Shown: piece after piece, positions 47,510-58,520 of the stretch
Layout of the letters: the number at the start of each line of letters is the position of its first letter
Numbering within the stretch: the first letter of the stretch is position 1
From: Bactrocera neohumeralis
Lineage: Eukaryota > Arthropoda > Insecta > Diptera > Tephritidae
NCBI RefSeq assembly: GCF_024586455.1
Contig: NC_065920.1
Span: forward strand, 15,152,144-15,216,143
Direction: 5' to 3'
DNA length: 64,000 bases
Notes under the pieces: generated by a model
The model's input: the letters and a program-made list of their open reading frames with translations, nothing else
The model's database searches: none
What the model was told of the DNA's origin: nothing
Position numbers and translations under genes: made by a program

Positions 47510-47985
47510 TCATTGATTGGAACCATTCTGACAGCTTCCCGCATTACAGAATTTTGACTCAGCTAAATCAAAAGTTGGCGTGGATAAGATGATGCTTTGC
47601 TTGTCGGCTACGCCTCTGCACTTTTTGTTTTTGGACGGTGCTTTCGGTTGGCCCTCTCTCCAATGCTGCTTCATATCAGCCATGAGCTTTTCTATGAGGT
47701 TCGCAAACGCTAGTTCCAAGTCACTGCACCCATTTCATGTGGTGAAATATATCCGACCATTCTTTACCTCATCTATGGCCCTAGTCAATCGTTTCACCTT
47801 CTCTTCCTTTAGGTTGGAGTTACCATCGAGTCGCTTACACATCCCGACTGACGCGTTGTACCACGCCTTAATCTTTAGCCCCTCTTTCTTGTTTTCTCAG
47901 GAACCCTCTCATGTTGTCAGAACTAGAAGTATTGTTCACTTCCTCAAGAAAAGCTGTTTTTCGTTTTTTCGTTGAGGTTCACTGC
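47510..47985 (-). pseudogene. Lysine-rich, gag-like broken frame of uncertain family
   Basis: On the minus strand two frames join naturally. One, about 47860-47745, reads IKAWYNASVGMCKRLDGNSN and LKEEKVKRLTRAIDEVKNG and ends at a TGA. The next, 47719-47510, reads DLELAFANLIEKLMADMKQH and WREGQPKAPSKNKKCRG. The long amphipathic helices followed by a basic, proline-containing tail resemble the first open reading frame (nucleic-acid-binding gag) of R1/jockey-type retrotransposons, but no CCHC knuckle is visible. The 131-codon plus-strand frame over the same bases (47580-47975) is its antisense shadow. Identity is inferred from composition only. Confidence 0.35.
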
Positions 47986-48590
47986 GCTTTCTTAGTCCGA
48001 GTCTTCATGGACAGTGGCACTCGCGCGCTGTAAAGCTGTCTTGGCAGTGATACTACAACCACCGAAACCTGTTACCTTGTCGAACTGTTGTGTCCGCCAG
48101 TAGCATCAGTCTCTCATGAGTCATCCGCCTAGATTTGAGATCACGACATTACAAGCAGCGACAGCCCTTGACCAATCGACAACCGCGCGGAGGATACAGC
48201 TCAGAGGAATATTCGCTGATCAATAAGGGTAGTCAATTAAAAAGTGTTATAGGGAATAAAGCTCTGCAATTGGTTGTGGCACTCAGTTGTAATATAGGAA
48301 AAAAATTATTTCCCTAGAGAGTTTTTCTCGAGTAATCAACAAAATTTCCATGGGCAAAGCGTAGTGCGTGGAATATGTGAGGCTGGACTGAGTTTTTTTC
48401 ATATTGAGCGGAAAATTCAATAGATCTGTTCAGCTTTAATTGGCTTATTTTATAACCCTGCAAAAACTAATGTTAGTAAATGCGCTTGAGCTCCCAATAA
48501 TTTCTAAAAAATTTTATTAATCCGCATCACTCCTTTCATATCAACATTTCGGCCAGTTTTTGTTCGACTTATTACATGCAATAATAAATA
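47986..48590. other. Unassigned sequence
   Basis: May include the 5' part of the preceding gag-like relic (to about 48200); no motif recognised. Confidence 0.3.
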
Positions 48591-48770
48591 ATCGATATAT
48601 CGATTGATTATTTTTAATATCTTTTATAATCGACATAGTTATCGATTATTTTAATTTTTAATAATCGATACATCTATCGATTATTTTTAATTATAATTTA
48701 AATCGATATATTTATCGATACATTTATCCATTTTTTTATAATTATATCTTAAATCGATGTATTTATCGGT
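48591..48770. repeat. Five tandem palindromic ATCGAT pairs
   Basis: Paired half sites lie at 48591-48604, 48629-48646, 48664-48681, 48702-48719 and 48753-48770. Four of the five have exactly 12 bp from start to start, as in ATCGATACATCTATCGAT. Ten ATCGAT-like hexamers (eight exact) occur in 180 bp, separated by T/A-rich spacers, with pairs starting 38, 35, 38 and 51 bp apart. An exact TATCGATA, the core of the Drosophila DREF element and containing the CGATA bound by BEAF-32, occurs at 48713-48720. Whether any protein binds here is unknown. Confidence 0.85.
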
Positions 48771-51594
48771 TATTTTATAATTATCTCTGAATGAATGTGC
48801 AACTTATTGCAATATCTTTAGAACACTCAAATTAAAGGTTCATCAATTAATCTCGAGTGCATATCGCTTACCTATCCCTTACAATGAATACTCTATTCAT
48901 ATTATGCCACCGGCTTTATCCCATCAAAATAACAAATTTCGTAATATTATTCCCGCTGTCGATAACGACGACTTGACTTTGGGTATTAAAATTAAACTAA
49001 ATGGGAGTGGAAATGCAAATGAAAGCGCCGCAGCGCCTACCTACAGCACAAACTATGTGCGCACCCACCACGGCTTGTTGGAATTGAACTAACAAATGCA
49101 CTGAGCTAGACAAATACACACCGGCATGCCGTGAAGCGGGCGACTGGCACAAGCTGGCTTCAGCTGAAATTGCAGCCAAGCACAGTTCCTGTGGGCTGTT
49201 GCCAAAAGGCGATGGGTATGCATGCGAGCCAGGAATAGTTGCGGGCAAAGCAGCAATGCGACATTGCGACAGTGTTAGCCAAGTGGTGAGTGATGACTGC
49301 AGCCCCGCCGCTACACAAATGCTTAATGAAATTGTGCAACCAATCGAGTGTAACGATGAGAAAAGTCAATGAAATTGATGTTGCATTGATGATGTGCAGT
49401 CAAATCAGATCAAGCGCGGCGCAACGTTGGCCGGGAGCTCGCTATGCCGGAGCTAAAGCAGGCTAACACTCAAAGCAAGCAGTCGACCAGCTAACCAACG
49501 ACGCTGCTGCTAGCCGGCATGCAGTCAAACAAATAGTCACAACCCACAGCCGTGAGCTGTCAACCACAGCACAGTCGCTGGTGTCAAGCTGGCATTCAGT
49601 CAAACAGCCAGACGGAGTTAATGCAGCGCGAAAAGGCGCGGAGTGAGTGGGTCGGTTGGGTACGAGTAAAAAGCCAGAATTGTGCTTGTGAACCATTGGA
49701 GATGTGTGTGTGTGTATACTGCAAATTGATTTTTTTCAGATTGACGCTGTCATCCTGCTGCCACGACGATTGCAACGCGTCCACTCATGCTGCCGCACAG
49801 CTTTTGTCCCCCACTCCATGCGCTGTCTTCTTGTGTACTCGCCTAAAAGCCTTTTTACTGCATTGACGCTTTAAAACGCCATCAATATTTATAGAATTGG
49901 TGTGACGTTTGATTTCTGGCTGCACCCGTTCTCCTCAGTGCCAGAAAAAAGTTGTCAGCCACTTGAAATCCGACCGCGCTGCGTCAGTGCTGACTGCGAG
50001 CAGCTGAAGTGTGAGAGTGTGCGCATATAGCGTGCCAACCCGACCACCTGTGCAGCTATTATCTGCGTCGCTCTTGGTCGACTGCTATTGTTAACGGCGC
50101 TGGCTTCCGTTAGAATCTCATTTACAGCATCATTTCAGGTGGTAAAATGCGATTTTTGTTAATTCACCGTTGTCACCGTTAGACTCAGCGCCAGCAACGT
50201 TGCCATGACTGACACGAGTCAACCGTTCGTCACATGAACACACACACCTACCAGCACAAGCACAGCCAGTGCACTGTGAAGCGCTAGCAGAAAGATCAGG
50301 ATACTGTTATGCCCATTGCACTCTAATGCCATTAACTTGATTAGAAGTGCATGTGCTTATACACGGACGGACGGTCAGCGCATACTTATTGCGAGTAGCT
50401 GCCAAATATATATATAAGAATGTGCACACAGGTGTTTGGCCACATCAAAGCAATGCAATATGGCGTCATATCCTTCTTAAACGGCACTAAGCTCCAGCTA
50501 ACGGTCACTGGACTGCCTGTGCCAAGCCAGTAAAGCGTTAATGACCAGCTGTCACCTTCAGCGGAATCGCCTGCATTGGCACAAAAGCTGATTCCGATAA
50601 AATTTAGTGTGGCATTAAGTTTTATTTGCGCCATTTTGGCAGCTATGCTTGTGTGTGTGTGGGGCGACCGTTTTAATAGGATCGATTGGCTGTGCTGTGG
50701 CAGCTCGACAGTGGCGCCAACTGCTTAAGCTACCCAATTATTTTTTGGTGTTTTTGTGGTGTCATCACTTTACGCTTAAATTTTAATTGGGTTAGTGGGT
50801 GTAAGCAGCTTTCATGTGTGTGTGTGTGTAGATGTGTTGGCAAGCCATTGAGTGAAATGCATACCTGTGAGTGGTTGTTGGTTGGTTTCCGTGCGGCTTG
50901 CTTGGCTTTTAATTTGAATTACTTTACTTCTGTGGCAACATTGTAAATTTAATTTTATGAGATTTGTTAGCAGCAGCACTTTAGTTCACACCGACAGTTT
51001 CAACTAGTTGGTTGATATGTTGTAACAGTATAAATGTTAGTTTAGCTATTTGAGAACTTTTTAAGCGTTGGGTCATCATATATAATGGTGATTGGAAGTT
51101 ATGGTACTTTAATGTTTCCAAGAGTGGGTTTTGGTTTTGTAAATGAATGCTAAGGACATTTAAATATTTGAATCACAGTTTCAAGGGTTGCATCAACGAG
51201 CTCAGCTTAAAAATGGAATAATAAATCGTTCGAAGATTTGATATGAATGATACGAATTTCTTAGTCTATCTGATACACGTACAACACCAACAATGGTACT
51301 CAATGCGGTTCTGCATTTATCACCTGTGAACATAATCGACAAATGCAGACTCCTGGCAGCCGGACATATTATGGGTCATAACAGGACAACGCCTGCCTGC
51401 TGACGAGAGCCTTATCCCACGGCGCACAAAAGCACAGCCGATCATCAATCAATACGTTATTCAACGTCCTGAAAATACCAGGAATTTTCAGTACCAATTG
51501 GCAGTGAGGTGTGGACACACGAACCACCTTGGTAGGGTTCGAAGCTCATCTAAAACTCTGCCGCACTTTGGGCCTGGGACCCGGTTGCAATGTT
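48771..51594. other. Low-repeat island
   Basis: No transposon recognised in 49000-51280. GC is relatively high at 49100-50300. Open frames of 60-104 codons on both strands overlap and resemble nothing known. The stretch 51290-51590, rich in more complex sequence, may already belong to the minus-strand retroelement that follows. Confidence 0.4.
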
Positions 51595-51950
51595 ACTCCA
51601 CATTCAACTGACAAAGTGTCAGTTCGTCCCGAATTCGGGTTTTAGGACTATTGTCCCAACGGTCTTGCCACCTACATTTGACCTTATCATCCTGAAGCCT
51701 CCTGCTCCCTAGATATCCCTCCCTCTTGACATCATTATCGGAAATCCAGTCATTCCGCAGCAATGACAAACTGAAGTCTCTTTTTAACCTGACTGCAATA
51801 GCTCGCTGTATGACAATCAGGTCAAGAAGGGGTGCACCTAACAAAACCTGCATAGATTCCGTTGAGAAGCTGCGACATACAGGCTGTATTGAGAGGATTT
51901 TTTGGCAACCCAAGACTACCACGAAATTTGGTACGAACACAAAAGCTAGT
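51595..51950 (-). mobile_element. Non-LTR polymerase connection region relic
   Basis: On the minus strand a single open frame (51940-51593, 115 codons) contains QPVCRSFSTESMQVLLGAPL then LDLIVIQRAIAVRLKR. This matches the region between reverse transcriptase and RNase H of jockey/pol-type elements, where MRT-P--ALE-LLGLPPLDL-I--EA--AYRL is typical. The rest of the frame, RNDWISDNDVKREGYLG and CRWQDRWDN, keeps the expected Trp-containing order but cannot be assigned closely. The longest intact piece of any retroelement frame in the window, yet flanked by fragments in other orientations. Confidence 0.55.
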
Positions 51951-52014
51951 CAAAGAGTGCATGCATGACAAGGAGCATCAATCTTCTACCATATTACAAA
52001 ATTCACATGGCCGC

Positions 52015-52152
52015 AATGACTAACTAACTGCACACTGTCCCATCGGCATTCACACTGTGAAACTAAAGATTTTTGTGGACGCAATTTGTCAAAATTGCAA
52101 TGAGGAAGAAGAGATGGGCAGATTGAGACACCTCAAGTGCGGAAAAGAATTT
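52015..52152 (+). mobile_element. Non-LTR carboxy-terminal CCHC fragment
   Basis: A plus-strand frame reads AHCPIGIHTVKLKIF, then ICQNCNEEEEMGRLRHLKC, ending at TAA near 52160. T(G/A)HCPIG-H-V-LGI followed by C-x2-C-x10-H-x2-C is the end of many jockey/R1-type polymerases, comparable to the box at 36260-36370. The orientation is opposite to both neighbouring fragments. Confidence 0.6.
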
Positions 52153-52310
52153 CGCTTTGTATAATGGACACTGGCTATTTTTGACGGGTTGATATTTAAC
52201 CCTACCGTATTGCACAAATCCTTTGTTAGACAACCCTCTTTGAGCTATGTCGTAGAGAGTGTTCTCAAATTTACCTCGCGCTTTATGACAATGTTATCGG
52301 CATACACATC
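52153..52310 (-). mobile_element. Reverse transcriptase YADN-box fragment
   Basis: On the minus strand the frame gives YADNIVIKREVNLRTLSTT, a stop, then NTVGLNINPSKIASVHYTKR. This is the catalytic loop (YADD with the second Asp changed to Asn) followed by the conserved C-VGL-INPSKT-IV-FTRR block of jockey/R1-type reverse transcriptases. Both the spacing and the order fit. A dead fragment; sequence upstream of the loop (52310-52440) is not readable. Confidence 0.7.
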
Positions 52311-53949
52311 CTACCGAAACCCATTGTTAGTGAACATGGGGGATAGAACTCAGTCCCTGACCTTCCACTTCAGACAGAGTAAATCGTATGATCCTGTGAT
52401 CTGACATTGAGGGTACTTGCGACACCTGCCACTGCGAGATCAAAGCGGTGTATTCATTGCTGAAGTTTTTGTTAAAGACCTCTCTTCGAGTACTGGTAGC
52501 AGCTATTTGATATAGGTTTCGATATCTCTTTACCCCATTTACTAAAATTACAACAAATCTCTTCTAAAACTAGCAGAATTATATTGCCGAGCTATTTTAT
52601 TAATCGAACGTATTGTCTTTTAACCATACTGAACTTAGAATCGAACTTTGCACTATTTTCGATGGTTAATGCTTACTTTTGCAACTAATAGAATAGAAGA
52701 CAGGTGCGTAGAATTAGAGTAAACACAGCGCTTAAAAATATTACTGCTCTTCGAAAACTATAATCCTTAACAAAGACTTTCTGTACCATTTCCTTTAGAT
52801 ATTTCTAGAGTATTCTTCCTTGAGCCCACTCTGTTTCTTTATTCCCTTTTTGTATGCCTTTCTGTATTCTCAGCTGCATTATTAAAACACAATCGTTTAT
52901 CACGAAGTGTCAACCGAAAAGCAGTAAATTAGCAGTGTTTAAATTTAAATGTATGCCCAATTCACCTCTTGACACATTCATTATGAACAGAATTAACAAC
53001 AACACAATGCGACACATCATTTATATAATCGTCGTCAATTCGGCTGATGGCCGTTGTGACATGCGTACTCTTTCGGCGACAGCTGTGGGCTTTGTCGCTT
53101 TGTTTCACAACTTTCGCATCACTCGATTTCATTTATATATATAAATATGTATGTATGTTGGAACCAGTATACATATACATACAGTTACACAAAGCGCTCC
53201 ATTATTTTCATTATGCTGGTGTCCTTCATCAAATCGTCGGACCTTGATACATCAAAAGCTTGGCGTGTCCTTTGCTGCCACAGCCTATGCTTTCGCTTTC
53301 AACACAATCGGTCAGCAGCATCACTTATCATTTTTGAATTGTTACTTCTGCCATTAGTGTGTGATAATCTGCACATGGTTGCCACACTGTCACACTCCGG
53401 CGCCGAGCGGCGTATTCAATTTCGTGGCACTTTCAGGCATTTTACCCACTTTCATTTCGCTCGCGCTTACATAATTTACGTCATTCCGTTTGAAATGGGG
53501 TCGCAGCTTCTTCGAAATGTGTCTCCATTGGCAAGTGAAAAATGACTTTGCGAAAGACGCTTATTAACATGGACAAACATGTTAAATGACTCAATGGAAC
53601 TCAAGGGATCAGCGCCGGCGCTGGCGTCAGCAAACAAGCTCGCTCTGCTGTTGGCGATGAGTTCGGGCCAATGCGATATTTGGACATAAGGATGTGGAGA
53701 AAAATTCCGCTTGGAACACCAGCGCCCCTCTGCTATATTTATAGAAGGCACCATTTAAGCTGTCAACAGTACAAAACGGTTTTTATTAATTACACACACA
53801 ATGTTTTGGTATAATTGGCTACTTCTCTCTCTCTATCTTATGCATATATGTATTTATCTATGTGTATGGTTTGTAAGGAACTTACTTTCGAAATTTATCT
53901 TTTCTACTTTAATGGAAAAACTTGATAAAAGACAGTCGAAATACACTCG
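52311..53949. other. Unassigned sequence
   Basis: The stretch 53000-53760 carries several overlapping open frames (53047-53247, 53147-53545, minus 53476-53754) without known similarity. Short TATACATATACATA runs at 53130-53185. Confidence 0.35.
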
Positions 53950-55450
53950 AAATTTTAAGGGAACGTTTTCCGATACTACTAAATGGCGAAAGCAGTGCTG
54001 CGCCGGATGAAGAATCCGCATCAACAATCTGACGTAACAACATTATTGTACCGCCACTTGACCAAGACGAGTCGAAAATAAGTCTAAGGCGAATTAGAAA
54101 CAACAAAGCTCCAGGAGTCGAGGGATCACAGGCTGAGCTGTCTGAAACCGGTGGCGAGTAGCTGGGAGGCACATGTTGTAGCTGCTAACCATTGTTCGGT
54201 CGGATAAAGACTGTTGATTGGAATATGAGTGTACTCTGCACTAGCCACAAGAAGAGAGATCCCGAAGTGTGCATTAATAATCCAGGGATTAACCTGCGGA
54301 TCATTGTTTATAAAGTTTTTTTGAAAGTTTAGTATGGAAGTGTGGTTTTAAACCTGGAAACCCCGCTACACACCAGATTTTCAGAAGACCTTAAATCCTG
54401 GTGAAGACCCTTGACCAAGAGACCTGTCATCTTTTTTTTGATTTCAAGCAGTTTTCGATAGCACTAACAGCAGGATCGGAGGATGTTCTTTTCGAGCGGT
54501 TTCATACCAGACTAGGTTTTAGACCGGGTGATTCTCTCTCGTGTGCCTTCTTCAATGTAATGCAGGAAAAGGTGAAACGCGCTCCTAATCTGAACCCCAT
54601 TGGTCCTATCGACTATAAATGTACAATTCTACTGGAGTAGACAGATGGTTTTGATATCGTAGGCCTTACAAAAGAGTCTAGAAAAAGAAGTGAAAGCACG
54701 AGTGTAACACAAAGTACCTGCAGGTCACACACAAAGATTTCTGGCGTCTTCGGAACAACTACACCTTTGGAAGCTATAAATTCGAAATAGTGAAAGACTT
54801 TGTATGTTTTGGAAGCAGCATAAATTCCAACTGTCTAAGCCTGGAGATCATATGCAAAATAACTTGAAGAAACAGACGATACTCAATGTGCAAATGAGAA
54901 GTAGATTCCTCTCTTGATAAACAAAAAATACGCTCCATAAATCTCTCACCATTCCCGTTGTAGTTGTTGTTGTAGTTACTGTAGCAACAGAATTATGCCG
55001 AGTGGACAGTCTTTGACCGGGTAAAAAATCCTTCTGGTTAAGTGAACCCTACTATCAATTCCGTACCATTATACGATCCAGAAACATGGACGCTGACGAA
55101 GAGAGATGAAAAAGCACTTGGAGTATTCGAGGGAACTGTTATTTGTAGGTCTTTGAAACCACTCGCTTGAGCGATAAGTATAAGAGAATCACGGACTTAT
55201 GAGCTTTACGGTGACATGAATATAGTAAATCGCATGAAAATCCATGCTGGCTTGGCCATGTCATTGAAGATGATGTTACAGGGAAGAGCTCCCTTGATTA
55301 GAGAGCCAAAGGTGGACGACGAAAAGGAGGACGACCACACATCACACGGAAACCCCAAGTGCATAGTTCTGCACTTACTGGTGTAACCTTGCAAAGGATA
55401 GAGATAACTGCTAAAGATTTGGGTTCTAAGGAAAAAGACCGCCAAACTTC
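53950..55450 (+). mobile_element. RTE-like non-LTR retrotransposon relic, most complete copy
   Basis: Blocks follow the family order: REHF-like RERFPILLNGESSA (about 53960), RIRNNKAPGVEGSQAEL, DWNMSVLCTSHKKRDPEVC (54220-54275), HLFFDFKQ (54407-54450), TRLGFRPGDSLSCAFFNVMQ (54508-54570), YTFGSYKFEIVKDFVCFGSS (54760-54820), LTKRDEKALGVFEG (55090-55135), YELYGDMNIVNRMKIH (55197-55245) and WLGHVIEDDV, then a basic GGRRKGGRPHITR tail. RT motifs 0-4 and the thumb are therefore represented, but the YADD loop, expected at 54600-54680, is unreadable. Many stops and shifts. A 99-bp foreign insert at 54959-55057 interrupts the thumb. Confidence 0.85.
54959..55057 (+). mobile_element. Short GTTGTTGTAG element, copy 3, nested in the RT relic
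   Basis: Begins TGTAGTTGTTGTTGTAG, then GCAACAGAATTATGCCGAGT, GGACAGTCTTTGACCGGG, and ends TTAAGTGAACCC/ACTATCA. The host sequence resumes directly after it. ATTCCCGT (54951-54958) before and ATTCCGT (55058-55064) after the insert look like a 7-8 bp target-site duplication. Because the host is a recognisable coding relic, the boundaries of this dispersed family can be set here. It encodes no protein. A tRNA-like promoter was looked for and not recognised. Confidence 0.6.
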
Positions 55451-58004
55451 CATTATTAGCCACCTTTTTTAACTTGGAGTTACATTCTGTTTCTAGTTTT
55501 TGTTTGAAATACGAAATACTTAAGACTAGTCCGCCGCCTTTCACAAGCTTATCTTTTGTCGTCAACACCTGATGCTGATATATAAATTATGAGTCTACTT
55601 ACATATATCCTGGTAGTGTTATTTTCAGTTGCATATACACTAAAAGCCAACAAAATCTTGAAAAGTTTTATAAAGATTAAGCCTTACGGGCATAAATCAT
55701 GAATCATTTATATCAATTAGAATATTTTCTAATAAAGTGGATTTTTGACATCCATCAACCTCCTCACCGGAGATGAATTCCTAATCAATCAGTTTTAGTT
55801 TTTTTTTTCATAAGCCTTTCATCTCGAACAGGAGAACTTTGAGTATCTTCTTACATGAAAAAATACTATTTCTGTTTGTGTTGGAATTTGCAAAGCCGCC
55901 ATTGGTCCTTTCATCCTTTGCAAGGCGACACGTGCCTTTGACTGTCATATGAAATCACTTGCAAGCGACTTAAGTAAAGTTTAGAATGGCACTTTGTGTA
56001 AATAAAAATCGAATTTACAGTGAATTCAATTGAAATGCGATTTAATGCAGTATTGTGAAATTGAAGTGGAACACAAATAAATTGAAACAAAAAATGAAAG
56101 AAAGGAGTCCAAGTGCGGGAAATTTTAGTCGAAAGCTTGGGTTTGCAGTGGCGACATTAAAGTAAAATAGGGATATACTAAGAAAAAGGAACGAAGCATT
56201 AGGTACTGTTAATAGCCCCTTATTAGAAGAGATGGCTGAGTAAGCCTTTTCTGGTAAGCTCTACGAAACCTGGGATATTTCTTAACTGAGCATTATTTGA
56301 GTGTTATTGTTAATGAACTGTTTATCGTATTTCAACTGTAATTATAGCAACAACCCCGGTGAATGTTGAGAGATATGAAAAGTACAAATGAACAGTAATT
56401 ACAGGCGAACTCTCGAAATCGCTCATAGAAATTTTTCTGTTCGCTCTGGTTTCGAATTTATCCTTTCTTCAGTTCGAGGAACAGTGCACTTTTACTTGAT
56501 ATGAGCTATGAACAGTTCACCAAGCTAAAATCTTTGATGGTTTCAGCAACAACAACAATTTCCAATGGATTCTGAGATAGAATTAGGCTGGTAAAAGGGG
56601 TTTGGAACTTCAATCCGCTAAACCAAATCTACACCCAACTCCAGACTCTCCCACGGAATCACTTGATTAAGTATTGCTTCATAGGAGTAATTTTAGTCTT
56701 CTCAATGCCACGGACAATACAGAACAGTATTACTATTACTGTTATTTAGAACCGATGTTAGCTGACAAACACGATAGAAATGTTTTACTGAACTCACCTA
56801 CACAGCTATCTAGCTTACTTTTCGACGCACATATGTGTGTATGTGTGGGGTAAATTGCAAGCCGAGTGCGATTGAGTAAAAGTGTAAGCGCGTAACGAGC
56901 GTGAACTACAGCAGGTGTTGTTGAAACGGCATCAATTTGCAAAAGCGCATTTCAAGCAAATCGAGAAAATATCAACTGACTAACTGGCTGACTGACTATT
57001 TTGCTGCGTAGTGGGTGCTGGTGATTGTGGGGAGGTGGTGTGGGACATACATGTATAATGTAATAAGCAAATACGCCGGGCCGAGCAGAAAAGTCAACTA
57101 GGTCTTAGTTGAAGTTGCGGGGAAGAGCGTGAGGCGACGGATGGCAAGTGGATGCCAATTGAATTCAGTCCATTATTATGTCAATTGAGCACATGCAACA
57201 CTACAAACTCCTCACACACACACGCACTCTTAAGCATGCCGCCACATTGCTGCATTTGTATTGGCACACACATACATATATAATAAGCATTGAAGACTCC
57301 TTAACACTGGTGACAAAGTAAAGTAAAGCGCACAATAAAGGAGGAAGCAGAAGAGAAGACGACGGCGGCGGCGAATAGGAGGACGACAATTGCTGCTAGC
57401 AATTGAATCAAATGCTGTCGATACAAAAGACAACGCAATTCCATGTAGCCCGCCAAGTGCGGAGCGAAGTTAAAGGCGAACTCATACACACACATACACG
57501 CGAGCACAGCCTGTTGTATTTTAAGATTGCTGTAAGTGCCGATTTCTTCTCTTTGTGTGTGTATGTGAGTGAAAGCTCAGCAGTTGTGCGCCCTTTTGTA
57601 TGCAATAAATTGACGGCATTCAAGTTGGCGCAAATGCCAAAACTGAATTTAGCGTAAAATAACAAATGCGGCAAATGCTATGCCATGCAATGCGAGTGCA
57701 ATTGCAAGACATTCGCTCAATGCAACACTGCGCTGGCAGTGTGTGAATGTCAGTACAATTGGAGGGCAACAAAAGCAGTTTGTGCAATTGTCAAAGCGAC
57801 CGGCAATAAGTGGAAATTTGTAGCAGTTGTGACTCGCTATGCCAGCTGAATGCTTATATGTGCGATTACATGAGCAATTTTATATAACTTTTGTGTACAG
57901 AATAAAGCTAAAATAGCGGGCATATGCAATAAGCGATACAATGGTTGAAGGAGTGGGCTTTGAGGAAATGAATATGGAACGATATAAGTTGGAGTGGAAA
58001 GAGA
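55451..58004. other. Low-repeat island
   Basis: No transposon recognised. The stretch 56740-57900 is comparatively complex, with CA tracts and a short CGG run at about 57362-57373. Overlapping open frames of 60-88 codons on both strands are unassigned. Confidence 0.4.
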
Positions 58005-58520
58005 TAGAATAATTACTTCAAAAAATAGGTGAATTAGTTCAACAGTTTTTGAGTTGGTGCACCGAAGTTCTATGCAGAAAACTGCTCATTTGTTGGAAAT
58101 ATTAGTAAAAGACTGCAATAAGCTATGACTGCCATACAAACTAAACGATCAAAGCTAAGTCCTTGTATGGCAAACTTTTTTAATTGACGAGATATCCTCA
58201 ATAAATTTGGTATGGATTATTGCTCCAAGCAATGGTATAATCAGATAAGAGATTGTTCAAATCAGCCTTTTATAGTATCCAGTTACCATACAAACTGATC
58301 GATCAAAATCGAGTCCTTGTATAGGAAATTGTTTCAGTTCACAAGTTATCATCACGAAACTTAGCATAAATTTTTGCAGAAGTCAAGGCTACAACGTCCG
58401 AAGATATGGTTCAGATCGGAGCACGTTAGCATACAGCTAAGCGCATATTTAGCATATAGCATCCATACAAACTAACCGATTCGTATCAAGGCAAAAATCT
58501 TTTTATACTCTTTATAATAG
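58005..58520 (+). repeat. Dispersed repeat R, copy 3, with internal tandem units
   Basis: The phrase CCATACAAACT(G/A)A recurs at 58132, 58286 and 58463 (spacing 154 and 177). Each is preceded by a GATCGGA/CAAATCAG-type phrase and followed by TCCTTGTATGGCAAAC or variants. So this family is built from diverged tandem units of about 155-177 bp. The copy shares GAAAACTGCTCATTTGT with 61930-61960. No coding capacity. Confidence 0.8.

Noticed and set aside
47580..47975. 131-codon plus-strand frame
   Set aside because: Antisense shadow of the lysine-rich minus-strand frame; its Ser/Phe/Leu-rich product has no family resemblance.
53147..53545. 132-codon plus-strand frame
   Set aside because: Overlaps other frames of similar length, begins in TATACATA simple sequence and shows no recognisable domain.
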